A stretch of DNA of 64,000 nt. Origin: Stenotrophomonas sp. MMGLT7 (GTDB lineage Bacteria > Pseudomonadota > Gammaproteobacteria > Xanthomonadales > Xanthomonadaceae). A program made the position numbers and the translations under genes. Under the pieces are notes generated by a model. That model ran no database searches and was not told the DNA's origin. It was given only the letters and a program-made list of their open reading frames with translations. Positions 57,230-64,000 of the stretch are shown here, in pieces. Location: NCBI RefSeq assembly GCF_021168555.1, contig NZ_JAJOZS010000006.1, forward strand, positions 62,001-126,000, written 5' to 3'. Every line of letters begins with the position of its first letter. The stretch's first letter is position 1.

Positions 57230-59467
57230 TCACTGCAGCACGCTGGCAGGCAACTCGACCTCGGCCTGCAGCACCGGCTCGATCGCCGAGCGTGCCAGTT
57301 CCAGCCGGTAGCGGCCGGCGGCGATCTTCCATTGCCGTGCCTGCGGATCGTAGTCGGCCAGCACCCGGGGCTCGGCCACGATCTCGACCCGGCGGCGCTC
57401 GCCCGGTGCCAGTGCGACCTTCTCCCAGCCCGCCAGGCGGATCGGCGTCGCATGCCCCTGCGGCATGCGCAGATACAGCTGCGGTACCGCCGCGCCGGCG
57501 CGCGCGCCGGTGTTGGCGACCTCGACGCTGGCGACCAGGCGGCTGCCGTCGACCGTGGCTTGCAGGTCCTCGAAGGCGAAGCTGGTGTAGGACAGGCCGT
57601 GGCCGAAGGCGAAGGCGGGGACGAGACCGCGCGCGGCGAACCACTTGTAGCCGACGTTGGCGCCCTCGATGTCGTAGTCGATGCTGTCCCCGCCCGGTTG
57701 CGCGGGTGCGAAGCCCAGCCCCGGGATCGACGGCCGCGGCAGCTGCGATTCGTCGACCGGCCAGGTCACCGGCAGATGGCCTGAGGGATTGACCGCGCCG
57801 GTCAGCAGGTCGGCGATGGCCTTGCCGCCACCGATGCCGGGGTACCACGCCTGCAGCAGCGCCGGCACCTGCGCCAGCCAGGGCAGGCGCACCGGGCCGT
57901 TGGTCTCCAGCACCACCACGGTCCTGGGATTGGCCGCGGCGACGGCGGCGACCAGCGCGTCCTGGCCGTCGGGCAGGCGCATGTCCGGCAGGTCCACCGA
58001 TTCGGCCGCCCACTGCGTGGCGAACACGATCGCCGCGTCGGCGGCGCGCGCGGCGCGTGCGGCGGCGGCCGGGTCGCTGCCGTCCACGTAGTCGATGCGC
58101 GTGCGCGGCAGTGCCGCGCGCAGGGCCTGCAGCGGCGAGGACGGGTGGAACACCACCGGGCCCGGCCAGCTGGTCGGGGCCAGGCCGGGCACCGCGTTGC
58201 CGCCCCGCGCGGTGTAGTCCACCCGCGAGGAGCCGCCGCCGGCGAGCACGCCCTTGTCGGCATGCCCGCCGACCACCAGCAGGCGGGCGGTGTCGGCGGG
58301 CAGCGGCAGCAGGTCGCCCTGGTTGCGCAGCAGCACGCTGCCCTCCTGGCTCACGCGGCGGGCGGCCAGCGTCCCGGCCTCGGCGTCGATGGCGCCGCGC
58401 TGCGGCGGATGGTCGAACGCGCCGTACGCGAACATGCTGCGCAGGATGCGCCGGACCATGTCGTCCAGCCGCGCGCGCGGCACCACGCCCGCCGACACCG
58501 CCATGCGCAGCGGCACGTCGAAGAACACGGCGTCGTCGAACACCTCGCCGGCCGACTGCTGGTCCAGCCCGGCCAGCGCGGCCCTGGAGCCGCTGTGCAC
58601 GCCGCCCCAGTCGGACATGACGTAGCCGGGGAACTTCCACTGCTGCTTGAGCACCTGGTTGAGCAGGTAGTCGTGCTCGCAGCCGTAGACGCCATTGATC
58701 CTGTTGTAGGAGCACATCACCGAGCCGGGCCGGCCGATGCCCAGCGCGATCTCGAACGCCAGCAGGTCCGACTCGTGCATCGCCTGCACGCCGATCTGCG
58801 CGCTGTGGAAGTTGCGCCGGGTCTCCATGTCGTTGAGCGCGTAGTGCTTGATCGTGGAGATGACGTGCTCGCTCTGCACGCCGCGGATCGACTCGCCGAC
58901 CATGACGCCGGCCAGCAGCGGGTCCTCGCCGGCGTACTCGAAGTTGCGGCCGTTGCGCGGGTCGCGCTGCAGGTTGACGCTGCCGGCCAGCAGCACGTTG
59001 AAGCCAAGCTGCCACGACTCGCGGCCCATGGTGCGGCCGCCCTCGAACGCCAGCGCACGGTTCCAGGTCGAGGCGGTGGCGGTGCCGGAGGGCATCGCGG
59101 TGGCGAAGTCGCCGGGGCGGATGCCGCCGGGGTTGGTGACGCCCAGTCCGGCGTCGGCCAGCTGCTGGGGCGGGACATGCAACCGCTCGATGCCGGGCAC
59201 GTAGCCGGCCGAACCCAGCGCGCCGGCGGGGCGCGAGATCTTGTCCGTGCCCAGGCCGAAGTAGCTGCGCAGCATCGTGAACTTCTCGTCCTCGCTCATC
59301 TGCGCCAGCAGCAGTCCGGCGCGCCGGTCAGGGTCCAGCCGCGCATCCATCCAGGCCGGGGCTTGCGCGGCGGCGGGGACGGCGATGATCGCGGCCGCGG
59401 CCGCCAGCAGCAGCGCGATGGGGCGCCGGTGCCACGCTGTAATCGGTTCCATCTCGGGGCGTGACAT
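57230..59467 (-). CDS. Secreted GH3 family beta-glucosidase
   Basis: 745 residues with a signal peptide (about 10-36). GH3 N-terminal TIM-like domain, with nucleophile D286 in GYVMSDWGGVHSG and the substrate motif KHYALNDMETRR; the C-terminal alpha/beta domain (ARLLVVGGHADKGVLAGGGS, VVVLETNGPVRLPW), PSGHLPVTWP and a fibronectin-III-like domain (about 650-735, FGHGLSYTSF). Periplasmic cleavage of beta-glucosides or xylosides is likely; the exact sugar is not determined. ATG 59467 follows GGAGAAAG. Divergent from the peptide transporter. Confidence 0.92.
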   Translation of the reverse strand: MSRPEMEPITAWHRRPIALLLAAAAAIIAVPAAAQAPAWMDARLDPDRRAGLLLAQMSEDEKFTMLRSYFGLGTDKISRPAGALGSAGYVPGIERLHVPPQQLADAGLGVTNPGGIRPGDFATAMPSGTATASTWNRALAFEGGRTMGRESWQLGFNVLLAGSVNLQRDPRNGRNFEYAGEDPLLAGVMVGESIRGVQSEHVISTIKHYALNDMETRRNFHSAQIGVQAMHESDLLAFEIALGIGRPGSVMCSYNRINGVYGCEHDYLLNQVLKQQWKFPGYVMSDWGGVHSGSRAALAGLDQQSAGEVFDDAVFFDVPLRMAVSAGVVPRARLDDMVRRILRSMFAYGAFDHPPQRGAIDAEAGTLAARRVSQEGSVLLRNQGDLLPLPADTARLLVVGGHADKGVLAGGGSSRVDYTARGGNAVPGLAPTSWPGPVVFHPSSPLQALRAALPRTRIDYVDGSDPAAAARAARAADAAIVFATQWAAESVDLPDMRLPDGQDALVAAVAAANPRTVVVLETNGPVRLPWLAQVPALLQAWYPGIGGGKAIADLLTGAVNPSGHLPVTWPVDESQLPRPSIPGLGFAPAQPGGDSIDYDIEGANVGYKWFAARGLVPAFAFGHGLSYTSFAFEDLQATVDGSRLVASVEVANTGARAGAAVPQLYLRMPQGHATPIRLAGWEKVALAPGERRRVEIVAEPRVLADYDPQARQWKIAAGRYRLELARSAIEPVLQAEVELPASVLQ

Positions 59468-59783
59468 GGCGTGCTTTCTCCGGTTGCGGTGTGGTGGGAG
59501 AGGGTGGGAGCGGATGGCCGGCAGCGTCGCGGGCCGGCCGGCATGCCTGCGCCGGGCCGGCCCCGCGCAGGCGGCCAGGGGCGTCCACGGTAACGGTCCG
59601 GCGGGTGCCGCGGCGGTGGCAAATGGTCGCGCCCGCCCGCGCCCGCTGGCCGTGGCGGGGGCCACTGTAGGCGCCTGCCCGGCGCGGGCCAATGCGCGGT
59701 GCAGCAAAGTGCGTTGATCCGGGGCGTGGTGGCGCCGGCCGCCGATACGGTAGGCTTGCGGCTTTGCCCGACCGGACCAGGCC
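59468..59783. other. Divergent region between GH3 gene and peptide transporter
   Basis: 316 bp with no gene. It is very GC-rich, with inverted GGCCGG/CCGGCC runs near 59525-59580. A partial repeat ACGGTAACGGT (59588-59598) is the only candidate for a sugar-regulator half-site. No definite promoter can be assigned. Confidence 0.35.
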
Positions 59784-61340
59784 TTGACGACGACACCGAA
59801 CGCCGCCGCCGCGCGCTTGCCGCGGCAGATCCCCTTCATCATCGGCAACGAGGCCTGCGAGCGCTTCAGCTTCTACGGGATGCGCAACATCCTGGTGCAG
59901 TTCCTGATCACCTCGCTGCTGCTGCAGGAGATCACCGCGCCCGGCCGCGAGGCCGAGGCCAAGCACATCATGCACAGCTTCATGATCGGCGTGTACTTCT
60001 TCCCGCTGCTTGGCGGCTGGCTGGCCGACCGCTTCTTCGGCAAGTACCACACCATCCTGTGGTTCTCGCTGGTGTACTGCGCCGGCCACGCCTGCCTGGC
60101 GCTGTTCGAGGGCAGCCGCGGCGGGTTCTTCCTCGGCCTGGGGCTGATCGCGCTGGGCGCGGGCGGCATCAAGCCGCTGGTGGCCTCGTTCATGGGCGAC
60201 CAGTTCGACCAGGGCAACAAGCACCTGGCGCGGGTGGTGTTCGACGCGTTCTACTGGATCATCAACTTCGGCTCGCTGTTCGCCTCGCTGCTGATCCCGC
60301 TGGCGCTGAAGAACCTCGGGCCGCAGTGGGCGTTCGGCATCCCCGGCATCCTGATGTTCGTGGCCACGCTGGTGTTCTGGCTCGGCCGCCACCGCTACGT
60401 GCGCGTGCCGCTGCCGCCCAAGGACCCGCATTCGTTCGCCAACGTGGCGCGCACCGCGCTGCTGGCGCAGGCGCCGGGGCAGGGCCGGCCGGGCCTGGTG
60501 CTGGCGGTCCTGGGCGTGCTGGCGGCGCTGGCCAGCCTGCTGCTGTCGGCCACCCTGGGCATCGTGATCGCGCTGTGCCTGGCGCTGGTGATCCTGCTGG
60601 CCGGCGTCGGCGGCGGCACCTGGTGGCAGCTCGAACGCGCCCGCGCGCTGCATCCGGACGCGGCGGTGGACGGCGTGCGCACGGTACTGCGGGTGCTGGT
60701 GATCTTCGCCCTGACCACGCCGTTCTTCTCGCTGTTCGACCAGAAGGCCTCGACCTGGGTGCTGCAGGGCCAGCAGATGACGATGCCGAGCTGGTTCACC
60801 GCCTCGCAGATGCAGGCGCTGAACCCGGCGCTGGTGATGATCCTGATCCCGTTCAACAACCTGGTGCTGTACCCGCTGCTGCGCAGGCTGGGCTGGGAGC
60901 CGACCGCGCTGCGCAGGATGACCGCCGGCATCGCCTTCAGCGGCCTGGCCTGGGTGGTGGTGGGCTCGCTGCAACTGGCGATCGATGGCGGCGACCCGGT
61001 GTCCATCGCCTGGCAGATCCTGCCGTACGCGCTGCTGACCTTCGGCGAGGTGCTGGTCTCGGCCACCGGCCTGGAGTTCGCCTACAGCCAGGCGCCGGCG
61101 CAGATGAAGGGCGTGGTGATGAGCTTCTGGAACCTGACCACCACGGTCGGCAACCTGTGGGTGCTGCTGTCCAACGCGGCGGTGCGCAACGACGTGGTGA
61201 CCGGGCGCATCGCCGACACCGGGCTGAGCGAGGCCGCCTTCCTGATGTTCTTCTTCGCCGGCTTCGCGTTCCTGGCGGCGCTGGCCTTCGGCCTGTATGC
61301 CCGCACCTATCGCATGGTCGACAACTACCGTACTGCCTGA
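59784..61340 (+). CDS. POT/PTR2 family proton-dependent oligopeptide transporter
   Basis: 518 residues, about 12-14 membrane helices. The ExxER-like proton motif is in NEACERFSFYGMRNILVQF, followed by FFPLLGGWLADRFFGKYHTI, ALGAGGIKPLVASFMGDQF and FDAFYWIINFGSLFASLL, and the PTR2 signature. It imports di- and tripeptides with protons. The start is TTG 59784, giving MTTTPNAAAARLPRQIPFIIG. The rhomboid gene starts 12 bp after its stop, so they are probably co-transcribed. Confidence 0.93.
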   Translation: MTTTPNAAAARLPRQIPFIIGNEACERFSFYGMRNILVQFLITSLLLQEITAPGREAEAKHIMHSFMIGVYFFPLLGGWLADRFFGKYHTILWFSLVYCAGHACLALFEGSRGGFFLGLGLIALGAGGIKPLVASFMGDQFDQGNKHLARVVFDAFYWIINFGSLFASLLIPLALKNLGPQWAFGIPGILMFVATLVFWLGRHRYVRVPLPPKDPHSFANVARTALLAQAPGQGRPGLVLAVLGVLAALASLLLSATLGIVIALCLALVILLAGVGGGTWWQLERARALHPDAAVDGVRTVLRVLVIFALTTPFFSLFDQKASTWVLQGQQMTMPSWFTASQMQALNPALVMILIPFNNLVLYPLLRRLGWEPTALRRMTAGIAFSGLAWVVVGSLQLAIDGGDPVSIAWQILPYALLTFGEVLVSATGLEFAYSQAPAQMKGVVMSFWNLTTTVGNLWVLLSNAAVRNDVVTGRIADTGLSEAAFLMFFFAGFAFLAALAFGLYARTYRMVDNYRTA

Positions 61341-61352
61341 GGAAACCGCTGG

Positions 61353-61961
61353 ATGATCACCCTGATCCTGATCGCCATCACCGCCGTGGTGTCGTGGATG
61401 GCGTTCAACAACCGCAAGCTGGCCGACCGGCTGATCCTGTGGCCGCCGGCGCTGTCGCGCAATCGCCAGTATGACCGCCTGGTGACCTACGGCTTCATCC
61501 ACGCCGACCTCCCGCACCTGCTGTTCAACATGATCACGCTGTTCTTCTTCGGGCGGCCGATCGAGCAGGTGATGGGGCAGGTGACCGGCAGCGCGCTGAC
61601 CTATCCGCTGTTCTACCTGGCGGCGCTGGTGGTCTCGATCCTGCCCAGCTACATCAAGAACCAGAAGAACCCCAACTACCTGAGCCTGGGCGCCTCGGGC
61701 GCGGTCTCGGCGGTGCTGTTCGCCTACATCCTGCTGGCGCCGTGGACCATCATCCTGGTGTTCTTCATCCCGGCGCCGGCGATCGTCTATGCGGTGTTCT
61801 ACGTCGGCTACAGCATCTGGATGGACCGCCGCGGCGGCGATCGCATCAACCACAGCGCGCACCTGGCCGGTGCCGCGTTCGGCGTGATGTTCATGCTGAT
61901 GATGGAGCCGCGGGTGCTGCAGGTGTTCCTGGAGCAACTGATGAACCCGCGCTTCGGCTGA
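61353..61961 (+). CDS. Rhomboid family intramembrane serine protease
   Basis: 202 residues, about six membrane helices, a compact GlpG-like core without a cytoplasmic domain. Catalytic Ser115 in LGASGAVSAV, His170 in NHSAHLAGAAFG, and the oxyanion/HxxxN motif as HADLPHLLFN. ATG 61353 follows GAGGAAA. Substrate unknown. It is downstream of a peptide transporter with a 12-bp gap. Confidence 0.94.
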   Translation: MITLILIAITAVVSWMAFNNRKLADRLILWPPALSRNRQYDRLVTYGFIHADLPHLLFNMITLFFFGRPIEQVMGQVTGSALTYPLFYLAALVVSILPSYIKNQKNPNYLSLGASGAVSAVLFAYILLAPWTIILVFFIPAPAIVYAVFYVGYSIWMDRRGGDRINHSAHLAGAAFGVMFMLMMEPRVLQVFLEQLMNPRFG

Positions 61962-62057
61962 GGGAGCGGGGCGGGGCCCGCAAGCCCGTGCGGCAGCGGC
62001 CTGTAGCAGTGAGCGTAGGAGCGGCCTACGGCTTGTCCGGGCATCGCGCCCGGGGCG

Positions 62058-62273
62058 TCAGGCCGCTTTTGCCGGCTCGCTGCCGCGCAGCTGCACGCCG
62101 GCGAGCTTGGTCTGCACGCCGTAGCTGGCGTACAGGCGGCGGTAGACCTCGCCGTCCAGCTGTTCGAACTCGGGGCCTTCGGTGTGGCCGGCGATCGCAA
62201 GTTGCAGCAGGCCTTCGAGCAGCGCCGCGCCGTCCGGATCGGTGTCCATGCTGGCGGGATCGAGTGGCTTCAT
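62058..62273 (-). CDS. Small hypothetical protein (71 aa)
   Basis: 71 residues, acidic N-terminal half. I do not recognise it. GGAG in GGAGACCCGCCC before the ATG at 62273 is a good ribosome-binding site, codon usage matches the neighbours, and LLEGLLQLAIAGHTEGPEFE, followed by QLDGEVYRRLYASYG, looks like a helical protein. It faces the rhomboid gene; a degenerate GTAG repeat lies just downstream (62015-62030). Confidence 0.6.
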   Translation of the reverse strand: MKPLDPASMDTDPDGAALLEGLLQLAIAGHTEGPEFEQLDGEVYRRLYASYGVQTKLAGVQLRGSEPAKAA

Positions 62274-62492
62274 GGGCGGGTCTCCGGAGCGGTGTCGGCG
62301 GGTCGGGTCCGGCTTGCCGGCGCGGGGTCGTGCCGGTTTCCAGGATCCCTCGATCGGGACTATCGGCAGCCGCGCGGCAGGCTTGAGGCCTCACTCCGGC
62401 ATCCAACGGCGGGCCTCGTCGCAATCCGGTTTCACACCGCCACTGCACCGGCCTGGGGCACAATCCGCCGCGTTCAATACGGGGAATCGGCC

Positions 62493-62783
62493 ATGGCCGG
62501 CACTTCAGCCGACATCCACCACGATCGCGCCAACGGCTGTTTCCTGACCGAGGTCGACGGCAACACCGCACGGCTGGACTACGACCTCGACACGGGGGCG
62601 GGCCGGCTGGTGGTCACCCACACCGGGGTTCCCGAGGCCATCGGCGGGCGCGGCATCGCCGCGGCGCTGATGACGGCGTTGCTGGAGTTCGCCCGAGACG
62701 AGCGGATCAAGGTGGTACCGGCCTGCTCCTATGCGGCGGCCTTCATGCGGCGGCATCCCCAGTACGCCGACCTGCTGGCGTGA
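62493..62783 (+). CDS. GNAT-like (YjdJ/Gtn) small acetyltransferase
   Basis: 96 residues. The small GNAT of the YjdJ/COG2388 type: GCFLTEVDGNTARLDYDLD, VVTHTGVPEAIGGRGIAAAL (the acetyl-CoA GGRGIAA loop) and KVVPACSYAAAFMRRHPQYA (PxCsya...HPxY ending). Substrate unknown. ATG 62493 follows GGGGAATC. Standalone, with 45-60 bp to the next gene. Confidence 0.9.
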   Translation: MAGTSADIHHDRANGCFLTEVDGNTARLDYDLDTGAGRLVVTHTGVPEAIGGRGIAAALMTALLEFARDERIKVVPACSYAAAFMRRHPQYADLLA

Positions 62784-62840
62784 CTTTGGCCATCGCATCC
62801 GTACAGGCATAGACTTTCACGCAAATCCATGGAGCGCGAG

Positions 62841-63680
62841 ATGTACAGGTTAGGGAAGGGGACCGCGCTGTCGGTCCTGGCACTGGCGACGATGCTGGCG
62901 CTGGCGGCATGCAAGCGCGAGCCGGCCGCCGCGCCGGCCGATACCGCCACGGCTGCGCAGCCGGCCCCGGTGGACGAAGCCGTGTCCGACGACCCGGCCG
63001 AACTCAAGGACGTCATCGAGAACACTCCGAGCTACGTGGTGGGCATCAGCTATCCGCCGGTGGCGGCCAAGTACCCCGGGCTGGCGCAGGCACTGCATGC
63101 CTACGCCGAGGCCGCGCGCGCCGAATTGATGCAGGCGGTGGAAGGGCTGGGCAACGACAGGCCCACCGCGCCGTACGAACTGTCGCTGAGCTTCGAGCAG
63201 AGGCTCGACACGCCCTCGCTGGTCGCGGTGGCCGCCGACGGCAGCCGCTATACCGGCGGCGCCCACGGCGAGCCGCTGGTGGCGCGCTTCGTGTGGTTGC
63301 CGCAGCAGCAGCGCATGCTCGAGGCGCGCGAGCTGATCACCTCGGCCGACGGCTGGCGCGCGGTCGGCGGCTATGCGGCGGCGCAGTTGCGCGCGAAGGT
63401 GGAGGCGCGCGCCGACAGCGAGCAGCTGTCGCCGGAAGACCGGCAGGCGCTGGTCAGCGGCTCGGAGAAGATGATCGCCGAGGGGACCGCGGCCGATCCG
63501 GACAATTTCAGCCAGTTCGAGCCGGTGGTGGACGGCGCCGGCAGGATCACCGCGCTGAGGTTCGTTTTCCCTCCGTACCAGGTGGGTCCATACTCGGACG
63601 GCACCCAGTGGGTCGAAGTGCCTGCCTCGGTGCTGCTTCCGCACGTGGCGCCCGACTACGCGGGGCTTTTCGCCAACTAG
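62841..63680 (+). CDS. DUF3298 (RsiV-like) lipoprotein
   Basis: 279 residues. ATG 62841 with GGAG at 62831-62834 is preferred over ATG 62829. Lipoprotein signal with lipobox LAAC, an Ala/Pro linker, then a PdaC/DUF3298 domain: SGSRYTGGAHGE-like DGSRYTGGAHGEPLVARFVW, and the end VFPPYQVGPYSDGTQWVEVP, which are the family's hallmark motifs (in RsiV the domain binds lysozyme). No anti-sigma segment is present, so an envelope-stress or lysozyme-related binding role is only inferred. cfa starts 18 bp after the stop. Confidence 0.88.
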   Translation: MYRLGKGTALSVLALATMLALAACKREPAAAPADTATAAQPAPVDEAVSDDPAELKDVIENTPSYVVGISYPPVAAKYPGLAQALHAYAEAARAELMQAVEGLGNDRPTAPYELSLSFEQRLDTPSLVAVAADGSRYTGGAHGEPLVARFVWLPQQQRMLEARELITSADGWRAVGGYAAAQLRAKVEARADSEQLSPEDRQALVSGSEKMIAEGTAADPDNFSQFEPVVDGAGRITALRFVFPPYQVGPYSDGTQWVEVPASVLLPHVAPDYAGLFAN

Positions 63681-63698
63681 CTGCCAGGAGACGGCGTC

Positions 63699-64000
63699 GT
63701 GACCGCACATCTGCAACATCGCGTCGAGGGCCTGCTGGCCGAAGCGGATGTACAGGTGGGCGGCAACCGTCCGCAGGACATCGCCGTGCACGACCCGCGC
63801 TTCTACGCGCGGGTGCTGGCGCAGGGATCGCTGGGCCTGGGCGAGAGCTACATGGAAGGTGGCTGGGACGCCAATTCGCTGGATGCGTTCCTGTGCCAGC
63901 TGATGAGCGCCGGCCTGGACGAGCGCGTGCATGGCTGGAGCGAGATCTGGGATGCCCTGCGGGCGCGGGTGTTCAACCTGCAGGCCGGACGCGGAAGCTA
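63699..64000 (+). CDS. cfa: Cyclopropane-fatty-acyl-phospholipid synthase, N-terminal part (runs off window)
   Basis: GTG 63699 follows AGGAG at 63686-63690. The 100 codons visible read VTAHLQHRVEGLLAEADVQV, then GGNRPQDIAVHDPRFYARVLAQGSLGLGESYMEGGWDANS, matching the N-terminus of Cfa (VxDPRFYxRVLAQGSLGLGESYM). Cfa adds a methylene bridge to unsaturated phospholipid acyl chains using S-adenosylmethionine, mostly in stationary phase and acid stress. The SAM-binding domain is beyond the window end. Confidence 0.88.
   Translation, partial: MTAHLQHRVEGLLAEADVQVGGNRPQDIAVHDPRFYARVLAQGSLGLGESYMEGGWDANSLDAFLCQLMSAGLDERVHGWSEIWDALRARVFNLQAGRGS

Overview
This is a gene-dense, very GC-rich stretch of a gammaproteobacterial chromosome, most likely from the family Xanthomonadaceae (Lysobacteraceae; Stenotrophomonas/Pseudoxanthomonas/Luteimonas/Lysobacter-like). 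The reasons are strong third-position G/C, GTAG-headed REP repeats of the kind described in Stenotrophomonas (SMAG), 7-bp GGGATTG arrays, a full-length REC-PAS-GGDEF-EAL FimX-like protein, and protein sequences that read as xanthomonad orthologues. The genus cannot be fixed from the sequence alone. I see no prophage, insertion sequence, integron, CRISPR array or plasmid function. Nearly all of it is core chromosome, and the unusual content lies mainly in the repeats between genes.

Layout. 1-11050: end of the nuo (complex I) operon, then the transcription/translation block initiator tRNA - rimP - nusA - infB - rbfA - truB - rpsO - pnp, with readable promoters and terminators. 11200-17600: two small stress/nucleoid-type proteins, a full-length Lhr helicase, tRNA-Ala(CGC) and an H-NS-like protein. 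17800-25500: RNase D diverging from a forward group (SUMF1-like lipoprotein, M48 peptidase, glucokinase, asparaginase, CutC, AcvB/VirJ-like), the last three translationally coupled. 25600-36400: xseA and queG, divergent from nnr - tsaE - amiC - mutL, the same order as in E. coli, but followed by a DUF1684 lipoprotein and a GumN/TraB protein. 36500-44500: PHA regulator PhaR and reductase PhaB, GluQ-RS, HtpX, the FimX-like receptor, a BaiN-type flavoprotein and YaeQ. 44700-52970: cold-shock protein, GST-SelO, Apt, an aldo/keto reductase, an ACT-OsmC pair divergent from an ArsR-type regulator, and DbpA. 53200-64000: Uup, a barnase/barstar pair, Mn-SOD, a GH3 glucosidase, a peptide transporter, a rhomboid protease, small proteins, a DUF3298 lipoprotein and the start of cfa.

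Repeats. Four families recur between genes: (i) 7-bp GGGATTG/GGGAATC arrays in facing inverted pairs, four sets within 45.0-57.3 kb; (ii) 130-165 bp palindromic elements with 22-30 bp arms (25.5, 27.0 and 32.1 kb); (iii) GTAGCCCGGGC-type REPs; (iv) GTAGGAGCGACTTCAGTCGCG (SMAG-like) REPs. A fifth, 156-bp nested palindrome sits in frame inside the DUF1684 gene. In three genes the stop codon TAG is part of a GTAG tetranucleotide at or resembling a REP head.

Function. The first 11 kb is a growth-linked expression operon. The 28-34 kb block combines metabolite repair, tRNA modification, cell separation and mismatch repair. Several other clusters suggest envelope and redox-stress handling: HtpX, rhomboid, M48, AmiC and Cfa; SelO, OsmC, SodA and GST. 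No complete undescribed multi-gene system can be supported. The best leads are the in-frame palindrome, the paired heptamer arrays and the membrane-anchored barnase-like RNase with its barstar.
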